Shown here: one piece after another, positions 6,060 through 13,057 of the stretch
How the letters are laid out: every line of letters starts with the position of its first letter
Position numbering within the stretch: the first letter of the stretch is position 1
Source of the DNA: Pelotomaculum sp. PtaB.Bin104
GTDB lineage: Bacteria > Bacillota > Desulfotomaculia > Desulfotomaculales > Pelotomaculaceae
DNA: 33,861 nt
Assembly: GCA_002067205.1 (NCBI GenBank)
Contig: MVQL01000036.1
Location: forward strand, 1 to 33,861
Reading direction: 5' to 3'
Notes under the pieces: generated by a model
Seen by the model: the letters and a program-made list of their open reading frames with translations, nothing else
What the model was told of the DNA's origin: nothing
The model's database searches: none
Translations under genes and position numbers: made by a program

Positions 6060-6827
6060 CTACCCAATAATTTTTTCCTTCCAGTTGTACGGCAGGTCAA
6101 CGATGCTCCCCGGCTTCTCGGCGGTTTGCAGTAAATCCAAGGCGGCCGTAATCACTTTTTCCTGCAGTCCCCGGTTTAGCGGGTCACCCAGGGGAGCCCC
6201 GAAGGGGAACTTGGTTACCACCGTCCTTGGTGGCTTTACCTGTTCGGCCAGTTCCCGCACCATGCTCACTGTTACCGTAGCAATGCCCCGCTTTTCAATA
6301 GCCCGGGCGATCAATCCAACGGACTGATTACATACCGGTCAGGTCGGGGCAAGAAAAACCGCATCCACCCCTGCGGCAGCCAACCTCTCCGCGACCTCCG
6401 GCGCGGTGGTGTTGATCAACTCACCGGCTACCGGAATATATCCCATAAAGCTGTAATTGGTTTCGGCCAGTTCACCGATAATCCCTCTCCGTTCATATTG
6501 GCGGAAGATTTCTAGGGGGAGGGCCACGTTTAAATCTTCATTGACATATTTATGGTCGTAATGAGTATGAGCAATGGCCAAGTCCGCCCTGGTGGCCGTT
6601 TTGGGAATTGACCGGTAACTGGGATCACCGGCAGGATTCTCCGCATCAAAGGGGTGGTCGGCTTTTTGATAGAACCCCCCGGTAGAAATGACAGCTACCT
6701 TACACTGGTTCAATCGCTTATTGAGCTTAGCCCAGGGAATATCTGCAGCGTCATTTACTACATACTCAAAATTAGGCACCCACTTCTCCCTGATAAACTC
6801 CCGCATTTTGAGCAAAAAGTCAGACAT
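6060..6827 (-). CDS. GrdB-like selenoprotein (glycine/sarcosine/betaine reductase B family), UxxC
   Basis: The ATG at 6827 has GGAGGTGG upstream. The frame runs 162 residues to a TGA at 6341-6339 (codon 163), then continues in the same frame for 92 codons to TAG at 6062-6060. Reading through gives VDAVFLAPT-U-PVCNQSVGLIARAIEKRG, the UxxC site of the selenoprotein B (GRDB) family, and both flanks are family-like. The product would be about 255 residues, like the short stand-alone members rather than full GrdB (about 430). No GrdA, GrdC, GrdE or thioredoxin reductase is nearby, so amino-acid reduction is doubtful; a thiol/selenol oxidoreductase role is an inference. It is the first gene of an operon with the DsbA-like selenoprotein and the Fe-S protein. 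A Crp/Fnr-type site lies 58 bp upstream. Confidence 0.87.
6310..6328 (-). promoter_or_regulatory. Candidate SECIS hairpin for the GrdB-like selenoprotein
   Basis: On the minus strand ATCAGTCC pairs with GGATTGAT (8 bp, one G-T wobble) around the loop GTT. The loop begins with G and starts 18 nt after the TGA at 6341-6339, matching the usual spacing and loop rule for bacterial SECIS elements. Folding was judged by eye. Confidence 0.6.
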
Positions 6828-6859
6828 TATTCCACCTCCTGTTTCATAAACTCTTTTTC

Positions 6860-6903
6860 ATGTTAACACGATCTTGCTAGTTGTTCTGTAAAATATTTAT
6901 CAC
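6860..6903 (-). promoter_or_regulatory. Crp/Fnr-type operator and -10 box ahead of the selenoprotein operon (site 3)
   Basis: CTGTAAAATATTTATCAC on the plus strand (6886-6903) shares its first ten bases with sites 1 and 2; the other arm is weaker. On the minus strand exactly 20 nt separate it from TAACAT at 6865-6860, ahead of the GrdB-like start at 6827. Confidence 0.68.
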
Positions 6904-7019
6904 CGGGATAAACCGGGAACGAAAAATTAACTCCTCATGAAAGGTTCTTGACAGCCCTTCGCACCTCCATGTATTCGCGTCCTTTGCACAATTATCTCCG
7001 GCGGTAGCATGATGACTTT

Positions 7020-7053
7020 AGTAGTTAGGCCGGCGTTAGCCGGCCTAACTACT
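7020..7053 (-). terminator. Long perfect hairpin after the AhpD-like gene
   Basis: A 15-bp perfect stem (7020-7034 with 7039-7053) closes on a GTTA loop and contains GGCCGGC. It lies 37 bp past the stop of the AhpD-like gene. No strong T-run follows on the minus strand, so it may be a terminator or a 3'-end protector. The remaining sequence between 6904 and 7019 shows no gene. Confidence 0.6.
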
Positions 7054-7090
7054 CTTTCTCCCTGTTTACCAGTAAACTTTCAATAAAAAT

Positions 7091-7630
7091 CTATATCGCA
7101 GGAAAATCGATTTCTACCTGCAATGTGTCCAGAAATTTATTAAAGGAGGTGAACAGGTCCACCACAGAGAGCAATTCCACGATCTGGGTATCACTGTATC
7201 CCAGGGCCTTAATTTCATTTAGTTCCGTATCGGTGATATTATTAGGTTCCCTGGTTGCTTTCACCGAGAGTTTCAAGACCTTTTTCACGGGCGAGGAAAT
7301 ATCTGCTCCGTCAATGTTTTCAATGATCTGGAGTACCTTGTCCCGGGGTGTTCCCAGCATTTTCAATGCAGTGCCATGAGCTCTAACACAGTAACGACAA
7401 CCATTGGCCTGGGAAACCACCACAGCCACCATTTCTTTTAGATCTCTTGGCAACTCCCCTTGCATCATCACCGCTTTGACTTTTTCCCAGTTAGCTTCCA
7501 GGATATCAGGCTTCAATGCCAGCGTCTTAAACAAATTGGGCACCATGCCGAAATTTTTCTTGATATCATCGAATACTTCCTTAGCTTTTCCGGTTGCCTC
7601 GGCTACCTCAACCATTTTGACTCTCGCCAA
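7091..7630 (-). CDS. AhpD-like (carboxymuconolactone decarboxylase family) thiol peroxidase/reductase
   Basis: The signature is KEMVAVVVSQANGCRYCVRA followed by HG. Numbered from the start used here, E66, C78, C81 and H85 have the same spacing as Glu118, Cys130, Cys133 and His137 of mycobacterial AhpD, so the catalytic set is complete. In M. tuberculosis AhpD is re-reduced by lipoylated DlaT and dihydrolipoamide dehydrogenase, and a lipoyl carrier, lipoate synthesis genes and Lpd lie just upstream here. I place the start at a TTG at 7630, 8 nt after GGGAGG; a TTG at 7678 would give 16 more residues. The gene is 137 bp downstream of the lipoyl carrier gene and may be its operon partner or have its own promoter. 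Peroxidase activity is inferred. Confidence 0.82.
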   Translation of the reverse strand: MARVKMVEVAEATGKAKEVFDDIKKNFGMVPNLFKTLALKPDILEANWEKVKAVMMQGELPRDLKEMVAVVVSQANGCRYCVRAHGTALKMLGTPRDKVLQIIENIDGADISSPVKKVLKLSVKATREPNNITDTELNEIKALGYSDTQIVELLSVVDLFTSFNKFLDTLQVEIDFPAI

Positions 7631-7767
7631 TTCATTTTCCTCCCTTTGAAATTTTACTGTTCCTGTTTCTTTGACCAAAAAGATGATATTCTTAAGTTCA
7701 TACGCTCATTTTTAGTTTTGCGAGGTTGCCCCCCCCTTCTCAGGCTAAAATCAACCGTACTCGAAAT

Positions 7768-8001
7768 TTATTCCTGTTGCAGAATGGCCAAAACCTGACC
7801 CACCTGAACCACCTCCCCCTCCTGGGCTACAACAGCCACAATCCGACCTCCCACCGGAGCAGGGACATAAAATACCGCCTTGCTTGTAGATACTTCTACC
7901 AAGTCTTGATCCTTAGCTACAGTATCACCTTCTGAGACCAACCAAAGGGAGATGATTGCCTCTTGAACTCCCTCCCCCAAGAACGGAAGCTTAACTTCCA
8001 A
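7768..8001 (-). CDS. Stand-alone lipoyl carrier protein (E2-type lipoyl domain)
   Basis: This is a single biotinyl/lipoyl domain of 77 residues: VKLPFLGEGVQEAIISLWLV, then EVSTSKAVFYVPAPVGGRIV and a C-terminal VGQVLAIL. The modified Lys is K41 in STSKA, where 2-oxoacid dehydrogenase E2 proteins have ETDKA. There is no peripheral-subunit-binding or acyltransferase domain, so it is a bare carrier, not an E2. It starts with TTG at 8001 behind a strong AAGGAGGTG. It lies 31 bp after lipA, in the run lpdA-lipB-lipA-carrier, so the operon makes the carrier, its cofactor and its reductase together. The partner is not a dehydrogenase complex encoded here; the AhpD-like protein is the natural candidate. 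Confidence 0.85.
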   Translation of the reverse strand: MEVKLPFLGEGVQEAIISLWLVSEGDTVAKDQDLVEVSTSKAVFYVPAPVGGRIVAVVAQEGEVVQVGQVLAILQQE

Positions 8002-8032
8002 AGCTCTTCACCTCCTTATCTCAAAAAGGGAA

Positions 8033-8875
8033 TTAAGAAAGGTATGAACTTCGCACAAAAGGACCCGATCGGACTTTAATAAATCCTAAACGGAGTGCTA
8101 ATTCCCCATATTTTTCAAATTGTTTCGGGTGAATGTATTCAGCTACTGGTAATTTGCCGCCGGCAGGTTGCAAATACTGGCCAATAGTAACTATGTCACA
8201 TCCTACCGATCGCAAATCATTTAACGCTTCCTTTATTTCAGCCTCCTTTTCCCCCAATCCAAGCATCACTCCTGATTTAGTGATGATATTAGGATTGCTT
8301 CGCTTAACACGAGCTAAAAGTTCCAAGCTACGGTTATAGTTCGCTTCTGGCCTTACCTTGGAGTATAACCTTCTAACAGTTTCCAGGTTGTGACCAAAAA
8401 TGTCCGGACCGGCAGCGCTAATAAGAGTAATGGCAGCTTGATTTCCGCCAAAGTCAGAAGTCAATATCTCCACCTGCACTTCAGGTACTGTTTTACGAAC
8501 TGAGTTAATTACACTTACAAACACTTCTGCTCCACCTAAGGGCAAGTCATCTCTTGTTACTGAGGTGATTATCACATGTTTTAACCCTAACACTTTAACA
8601 GCTTGAGCAATCCGCTTCGGCTCATCAAGATCCGGTAGGACAGGTATTCCCTTTGTAACAGCACAAAAAGCACAATTCCTGGTGCAATGAGGACCCAAGA
8701 TAAGGAAGGTGGCTCTTTTCCTGGCAAAACATTCTCCTAGATTGGGGCACTGCGCATCCTGACATACCGTCTTAAGGTTTAAATTTTGCAACACTTCCTT
8801 TGTGAGCTTAGCCCGCTCCGCCGATGGCAATTCTTTTTTTAACCACTTTGGCAAGACCTTAACCATATTAGCCAT
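8033..8875 (-). CDS. lipA: Lipoyl synthase
   Basis: This is a radical-SAM enzyme that inserts two sulfurs into protein-bound octanoyl groups. Both cluster motifs are intact: the auxiliary CQDAQCPNLGEC set (C38, C43, C49) and the radical-SAM CTRNCAFC (C64, C68, C71). The C-terminal RSSY that coordinates the auxiliary cluster is also present. The length of 280 residues is normal. The start ATG at 8875 follows GAGGGGCG. It lies 18 bp downstream of lipB and 31 bp upstream of the lipoyl carrier gene, an arrangement that supplies the carrier with its cofactor. Confidence 0.97.
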   Translation of the reverse strand: MANMVKVLPKWLKKELPSAERAKLTKEVLQNLNLKTVCQDAQCPNLGECFARKRATFLILGPHCTRNCAFCAVTKGIPVLPDLDEPKRIAQAVKVLGLKHVIITSVTRDDLPLGGAEVFVSVINSVRKTVPEVQVEILTSDFGGNQAAITLISAAGPDIFGHNLETVRRLYSKVRPEANYNRSLELLARVKRSNPNIITKSGVMLGLGEKEAEIKEALNDLRSVGCDIVTIGQYLQPAGGKLPVAEYIHPKQFEKYGELALRLGFIKVRSGPFVRSSYLS

Positions 8876-8893
8876 CCCAATCGCCCCTCATGT

Positions 8894-9544
8894 TTAGAAA
8901 CCGTCATAGTCTAACTGAAACTCGTCTGCCAGGTGTCTTAATAGACCTCTGCAAACAGTTTCCATTTGTGGAGCACTACCCAGTAACTTTGCCATGGAGG
9001 TAACCCGCTTGTTCTTAATACCGCATGGAATTATCCAGTCGAAGTATTTCAGGTCCGGGTCCAGGTTTAATGCAATCCCGTGGTACGTAATCCATCGGCG
9101 AACTCCTATCCCTATGAAAGCAATTTTTTCTTCCCCCACCCATACGCCGGGCCACTGCGAGATGCGCCTGCCGTCTATGCCAAAATCTTTTAAAACTGCG
9201 ATTATAGCTGCCTCGTAGAAATGAATTAATTTGTGCAAGTCCTGACCGTGAAACCGCAAGTCCAAGATGGGATACAGGACTAACTGCCCTGGACCATGGT
9301 AGGTAATAGAGCCACCCCTGTCCACCTCACAAACAGGAATTCGTTGCTTGTTAATATGCTCAGGCATTAGCAAATGTTGCAGACTACCATTTCTTCCGAT
9401 AGTAAAAACAGGCGGATGTTCAACGACAATGATGGCGTCGCTGTCACTTTTCTGGATTCTGGTCTCAACAAGTTCTCGTTGAAGAGTGTAGGTTTCCCGG
9501 TAATCGCGTCTTCCCAGGCGAAACACCTCGCATGGCCTAGGCAT
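8894..9544 (-). CDS. lipB: Octanoyl-[acyl-carrier protein]:protein N-octanoyltransferase
   Basis: This enzyme moves octanoate from acyl-carrier protein to the target Lys of lipoyl domains, the step before LipA. The sequence has RGGSITYHGPGQLVLYP (about residues 76-92), the catalytic Lys in GEEKIAFIG (near K140) and the catalytic Cys C174 in IIPCGIKNK, all in family positions. The length is 216 residues. Its ATG at 9544 overlaps the end of lpdA by 8 bp, implying translational coupling. Confidence 0.96.
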   Translation of the reverse strand: MPRPCEVFRLGRRDYRETYTLQRELVETRIQKSDSDAIIVVEHPPVFTIGRNGSLQHLLMPEHINKQRIPVCEVDRGGSITYHGPGQLVLYPILDLRFHGQDLHKLIHFYEAAIIAVLKDFGIDGRRISQWPGVWVGEEKIAFIGIGVRRWITYHGIALNLDPDLKYFDWIIPCGIKNKRVTSMAKLLGSAPQMETVCRGLLRHLADEFQLDYDGF

Positions 9545-10916
9545 GAATGGCCATCCCCCCTACGGCTGCTGCCGCTTCCATGATGCTTTCACTTAAGGTT
9601 GGGTGGGCATGGATGGTGGCCGCCCATTCTTGAGCTTTAACACCCATTCTTACTGCCAGGGCTCCTGCTGCAATCAGGTCAGAGGCATGGGGGCCGATGA
9701 TGTGTACACCCAGCACCCGGTCACTGGTAGCATCGGCAATCACTTTAACCTGGCCATCTGCCTCCCCCATGCACCGGGCCTTGCCATTGGCCGCAAAGGG
9801 GAATTTGCCCACCCGGATCTCTATCCCTCGTTGATTTGCCTCCTGCTCGGTCAGTCCCACACAGGCCATCTCGGGCCGGGTGAACACGCACTGAGGAATT
9901 GCCTCGTAATTCATGGTCCGGTATTTCCCCATGGCATTTTCCGCTGCCACGATCCCCTGTGCCGAGGCCACGTGAGCCAGAGGGATTTTACCGGTCACGT
10001 CACCAACGGCATAGATTCCTGGCACGCTGGTTTCCATCCGGTCATTAACCAGTACTTCTCCCCTGTGCCCCAACTTCACACCAACTTTCTCCAACTTCAG
10101 TTCACCGGAGTTTGGTCGTCTACCAATGGCGATCAATACTTTATCCGCCGAAATTCGCTCCCCGCCGGATAATACGGCGCTTAGAATGTTTCCGTCGCCT
10201 TCAATTATTTCGATCTTGCTTTGGGTTTTAATCTCTATTCCACGTCGTTTTAAGACAGCTAGCATCCGCCGGCCCAGTTCCCGGTCCAGCATGGGAAGAA
10301 TCGTAGGCATCGCCTCCACTATGGTTACCTGGCTGCCCAGTCCCTGAAAGATGGTGGCAAATTCGCAACCTATCACCCCTCCACCCAGGATCAACAGTTT
10401 CCTGGGTACTTCTCTAAGTGTTAGTGCAGTATCACTATCGATTACCCCCGGGGTATTGTAACCTGTCACCATATCCTTTAACGGCACAGAACCGGTAGCG
10501 ATAACAATATTGTGAGCTTCCAATATCCTGGTGTCACCCGCGTTATCAGTAACTGCCAACTTCCCTGGGCTGTCAATGGAACCGTTTCCCTTGACCACCT
10601 CTATCTGATGGCGTTTGAGTAGTTGTTCAACCCCTTGTTTGAGATCGGTAACCACGGCATCCTTACGTTTAATAATTCTGGACCAGTTTACAGCGTAATC
10701 GGTAACACAAACCCCAAATTGTTCCAGTTCATCCATCATGTTCACCCGTTCGACCGACGCAAGCAGGGTTTTAGTGGGGATACATCCCCGGTTGAGACAT
10801 GTTCCCCCCAGGTCCCCTGCTTCCACCAACGCAACCCGACCACCTAGTTGGGCAGCCCTGATGGCGGAAACATAACCCCCTGGTCCACTACCGACTACTA
10901 TCAGGTCATAAAGCAT
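9537..10916 (-). CDS. lpdA: Dihydrolipoamide dehydrogenase
   Basis: This FAD flavoprotein oxidises or reduces protein-bound lipoyl groups with NAD(H). It has the N-terminal FAD motif VVGSGPGGYVSAIRAAQLGG, the redox disulfide in GGTCLNRGCIPTK (C40, C45), the NAD-binding LILGGGVIGCEFA, and the C-terminal base in HAHPTLSE. The ATG at 10916, behind GAGGTGAAAA, is preferred over a GTG three codons upstream; the product is 459 residues. It is the first gene of lpdA-lipB-lipA-lipoyl carrier and lies 120 bp downstream of rrf2. It has no 2-oxoacid dehydrogenase E1/E2 or glycine-cleavage genes nearby, which is unusual for a Lpd. Confidence 0.95.
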   Translation of the reverse strand: MLYDLIVVGSGPGGYVSAIRAAQLGGRVALVEAGDLGGTCLNRGCIPTKTLLASVERVNMMDELEQFGVCVTDYAVNWSRIIKRKDAVVTDLKQGVEQLLKRHQIEVVKGNGSIDSPGKLAVTDNAGDTRILEAHNIVIATGSVPLKDMVTGYNTPGVIDSDTALTLREVPRKLLILGGGVIGCEFATIFQGLGSQVTIVEAMPTILPMLDRELGRRMLAVLKRRGIEIKTQSKIEIIEGDGNILSAVLSGGERISADKVLIAIGRRPNSGELKLEKVGVKLGHRGEVLVNDRMETSVPGIYAVGDVTGKIPLAHVASAQGIVAAENAMGKYRTMNYEAIPQCVFTRPEMACVGLTEQEANQRGIEIRVGKFPFAANGKARCMGEADGQVKVIADATSDRVLGVHIIGPHASDLIAAGALAVRMGVKAQEWAATIHAHPTLSESIMEAAAAVGGMAIHA

Positions 10917-10990
10917 CGTTTTCACCTCACAACTTTCAAATGTTTATTTTGAACACTCCAGACAAATAATTGCCAGCAGAACAAAACCAT

Positions 10991-11020
10991 ATATTACCAC
11001 TTTCGGACAATTTGAGTCCG
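10991..11020 (-). promoter_or_regulatory. lpdA promoter with inverted repeat (candidate Rrf2 operator)
   Basis: An inverted repeat CGGAC (11004-11008) N7 GTCCG (11016-11020) lies in the rrf2-lpdA gap. A TAATAT -10-like box on the minus strand (10996-10991) would put the repeat over the -35 region of an lpdA promoter. The adjacent IscR-like Rrf2 protein is the obvious candidate regulator. The repeat could instead be the stem of an rrf2 terminator. Confidence 0.45.
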
Positions 11021-11036
11021 GGTTATTCCAAAAAAA

Positions 11037-11477
11037 TTATTGGCCTAACCATTTTAACCGGAGTTTCCGGCGAAACAAAAGGTCTACCAGGTCCTGGATA
11101 GTAGTTTGCTCCAACCGGTGCATCATCTCCTGTTCGGCCTCTTGAAAAACCTTTTGGATCTCACACCCCGGTCCGGCGATACATCTCCGCTGCTGTTGCA
11201 AACAGTTAAAAAGCCCTGCTTGACCTTCCACTGCCCTGACAGCATCGGCAAAAGTGATTTCCCGGGCCGACCTGGCTAGGGTATACCCTCCATTTCCACC
11301 CACATAAGCCCGCACCAACCCCGCCCCCGCAAGCCGCTGCATCACTTTGGCCAGATAACTGGGTGATAGGTGTTGATCTGCAGCCAGCTCCTGCAATAGC
11401 ACCGGTTCATCCGCCGAGCGCAGGGCTAGGTAGAACAGGCTATGGACGGCATATTCCGAACGACGAGTAAAGTGCAT
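11037..11477 (-). CDS. Rrf2/IscR-family Fe-S transcriptional regulator
   Basis: The N-terminal winged HTH reads FTRRSEYAVHSLFYLALRSA, then LSPSYLAKVMQRLAGAGLV and GGNGGYTLARSAREI, the Rrf2 hallmark. Counted from the ATG at 11477, three Cys fall at 92, 99 and 105, almost exactly the [2Fe-2S] ligand positions of E. coli IscR (92, 98, 104). It is therefore likely an Fe-S or redox sensor. A start 13 codons earlier is open but less family-like. No isc/suf or cysteine genes adjoin it, so it is not a standard IscR or CymR. It faces the lpdA-lip genes 120 bp downstream and is itself preceded by a Crp/Fnr-type site, suggesting a regulatory relay. Confidence 0.88.
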   Translation of the reverse strand: MHFTRRSEYAVHSLFYLALRSADEPVLLQELAADQHLSPSYLAKVMQRLAGAGLVRAYVGGNGGYTLARSAREITFADAVRAVEGQAGLFNCLQQQRRCIAGPGCEIQKVFQEAEQEMMHRLEQTTIQDLVDLLFRRKLRLKWLGQ

Positions 11478-11514
11478 GATGTCATCACTTCTTCCACATT
11501 TGCCTGATGAAAAC

Positions 11515-11558
11515 ATTATAAATCGGAAGTCGTTATCCGGCTGTAAAGTATTTTACAG
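11515..11558 (-). promoter_or_regulatory. Crp/Fnr-type operator and -10 box ahead of rrf2 (site 4)
   Basis: CTGTAAAGTATTTTACAG (11541-11558) is a palindrome with 7-bp arms (CTGTAAA/TTTACAG). On the minus strand exactly 20 nt separate it from a perfect TATAAT at 11520-11515, ahead of the rrf2 start at 11477. It is the best conserved of the four sites. Confidence 0.82.
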
Positions 11559-11684
11559 TGCCCCTGAAAAAATTACCAGAAAAACATGGCCTTCATAAAT
11601 GTTCACGAATACGCGGGATTGGTCGCCAGATTCACATGCTCTACCCTGCTGGCCAACTCGCCGGCCTGCCGCCATTCATCTACC

Positions 11685-12297
11685 GAAAGTAGCGCTCGGC
11701 AAGCTCCGGCTGCGTCTGGATGAGCGGGAATTGGTGCGGCTGGTGGCTTCGGTAGAACGCCACTCGGAGCATCCTCTCGGCCAGGTCATCGTGGAGGGAG
11801 CTAAGCAGAAAACGACATCCGCCTAGAAGAGTTCGGCCAGCGGATTGAACGGCTGGAGAACGAGGGCAAGACCGCCATGCTGGTAACAGTTGACGGCCAG
11901 CCCACAGGCATCATCGCGTTGGCGGATACGATTAAAGAACACTCCGCCGAGGCCATCGCCCGCCGGGTGGGCATCGACCAAAAAAAACGTGCTGGCGGAG
12001 GTGCTGCCTGAGGATAAGGCAGAGGAATTACAGAAGCTACAGAAGCAGGACATGGTGGGGGAAGGAATTAACGAAGCTCCCGCCTTGGCCACCGCTGACC
12101 TTGGGATGGTCATCGTCACCGCTACCGATGTATCCATGGAAGCGGCGGATATCACTCTGATGTGGGGAGACCTACGGGGGATCACCATCAGCATTAAGCT
12201 GAGTCGGGCCACCATGCGAAACATTAAACAGAACTTGTTTTGGGCGCTGATCTCTAAAGAGTTCCCCATGCCGCTGGCGCGGCGCCCCGCGGAATGA
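11685..12297 (+). pseudogene. Decayed copper/heavy-metal P-type ATPase fragment
   Basis: Pieces of the cytoplasmic ATPase domain appear in different frames: ELVRLVASVERHSEHPLGQV (the SEHPLG motif, frame ending near 11826), then GKTAMLVTVDGQPTGIIALA, then after a frame change VLAEVLPEDKAEELQKLQK and MVGEGINEAPALATADLG. The last ends in TMRNIKQNLFWAL. The phosphorylation-site DKTGT, most membrane segments and the N-terminal part are missing. The usual GDGINDAPAL has become GEGINEAPAL, and residues are lost just before it. It cannot make a pump. Its position next to a duplicated fragment suggests recombination debris. Confidence 0.85.
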
Positions 12298-12337
12298 AAA
12301 AAAGTGGAACCTCGGGAGCATTTTTCAGAACAGAAAA

Positions 12338-12481
12338 TAGGGGACCATTTTACAACCCCCTACCGAAAAAATTTTTCTAGTGATGTTGTTTGCTCACGAA
12401 GTATCGCTGGAGTTCGCCCCGTCCCCAGGTGGTACGCGCTTCATACCTGTGGACCGCCTTCACAATCCAGACAACCTGATC
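12338..12481. repeat. Direct repeat, copy B (partner at 1346-1495)
   Basis: This copy shares with copy A the GGGG-CCATTTTA-AACCCCCTA hairpin, the run GAAAAAATTTTTCTAG and over 100 bp of downstream sequence, with scattered differences. It breaks off at about 12481, where copy A continues into the rest of the HTH/sigma-like gene. Confidence 0.8.
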
Positions 12482-12482
12482 G
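12377..12482 (-). pseudogene. 3' fragment of the HTH/sigma-like gene
   Basis: The minus strand encodes VVWIVKAVHRYEARTTWGRG and then LQRYFVSKQHH with a stop at 12377, which is the C-terminal 35 or so residues of the protein encoded at 1391-1636 with a few changes. There is no start, ribosome site or riboswitch. It lies between the ATPase debris and the metallochaperone gene; no other gene is seen from 12298 to 12560. Confidence 0.78.
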
Positions 12483-12560
12483 CAAAGATGCGCTGGGTGC
12501 TCTGCTTTTTATACTATTTCAGCTTACATCCTTGTTTCTATGTTTATGCACAATAAACAA

Positions 12561-13043
12561 TCATTTCATTGCTAATCCTTTATTTATTGCTTCCTGAATG
12601 ATCTTATGGCAGCAAACGCCCATTGGATTATTCTCTTTGCAATTGGAATTTTTCATTGCACCGGTAATAACATTCACTTCTTGTACCGTTTTCGCTCCAT
12701 GCTTGAGTACGGCCTCTATAACTTGTTCTTCTGTAACTTTGCTGCAGTAGCACGCGTATTTGGGGTTCGCATCTTTCTTAAACCATATAGGAACTTTAAT
12801 TTGATTCTTCAGGAATTTCACGCCGTTATCTACGTTATAGTAGACAACATCACATTCCTCATTTAAACAGATCCTATATTGGTCCCCCTCTACGGCTTTT
12901 CGGTTGTCATCAGTCACTAAATGCTCAACGGTAACTTTTCCTACTGCTTCGCCTTTATTATTGCAAACAGGGCAATTCCCTTTGGTTTGAACTAAATCCT
13001 GCGAACAGCATCCGCAACTGCACGCATTATTGTTTTTTATCAT
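12561..13043 (-). CDS. CopZ-type Fe-S / zinc metallochaperone-like protein
   Basis: This 160-residue Cys-rich protein starts with CSCGCC and CPVC, continues with RICLNEECDVVYYN, and ends in a BFD-like part with C98 and C100 (ACYCSKVTEEQVIEAVLKHG) and later Cys at 135 and 144/145 (GVCCHKIIQEA). This matches the N-terminal part of Archaeoglobus CopZ, which carries a zinc site and a [2Fe-2S] cluster, without the C-terminal heavy-metal domain. The ATG at 13043 follows GCGGGGGAT. The decayed copper-type ATPase nearby may be the remains of a former partner. Metal delivery is inferred from the family. Confidence 0.8.
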   Translation of the reverse strand: MIKNNNACSCGCCSQDLVQTKGNCPVCNNKGEAVGKVTVEHLVTDDNRKAVEGDQYRICLNEECDVVYYNVDNGVKFLKNQIKVPIWFKKDANPKYACYCSKVTEEQVIEAVLKHGAKTVQEVNVITGAMKNSNCKENNPMGVCCHKIIQEAINKGLAMK

Positions 13044-13057
13044 GGTAGCATCCCCCG

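Noticed and set aside
6339..6341. TGA as a true stop of the GrdB-like gene, leaving two separate genes
   Set aside because: The downstream frame is the same, lacks its own ribosome site, and the read-through residue falls in the family's UxxC redox site.
7768..8001. Glycine cleavage H protein or a biotin carrier
   Set aside because: The sequence is of the E2 lipoyl type (GEGVQEA...STSKA), without the biotin AMKM motif, and no gcv or carboxylase genes are present.
11823..12269. Open frame of 148 codons on the minus strand opposite the ATPase debris
   Set aside because: The plus strand carries clear P-type ATPase motifs; the minus-strand frame has a low-complexity, Ser-rich translation typical of a shadow.
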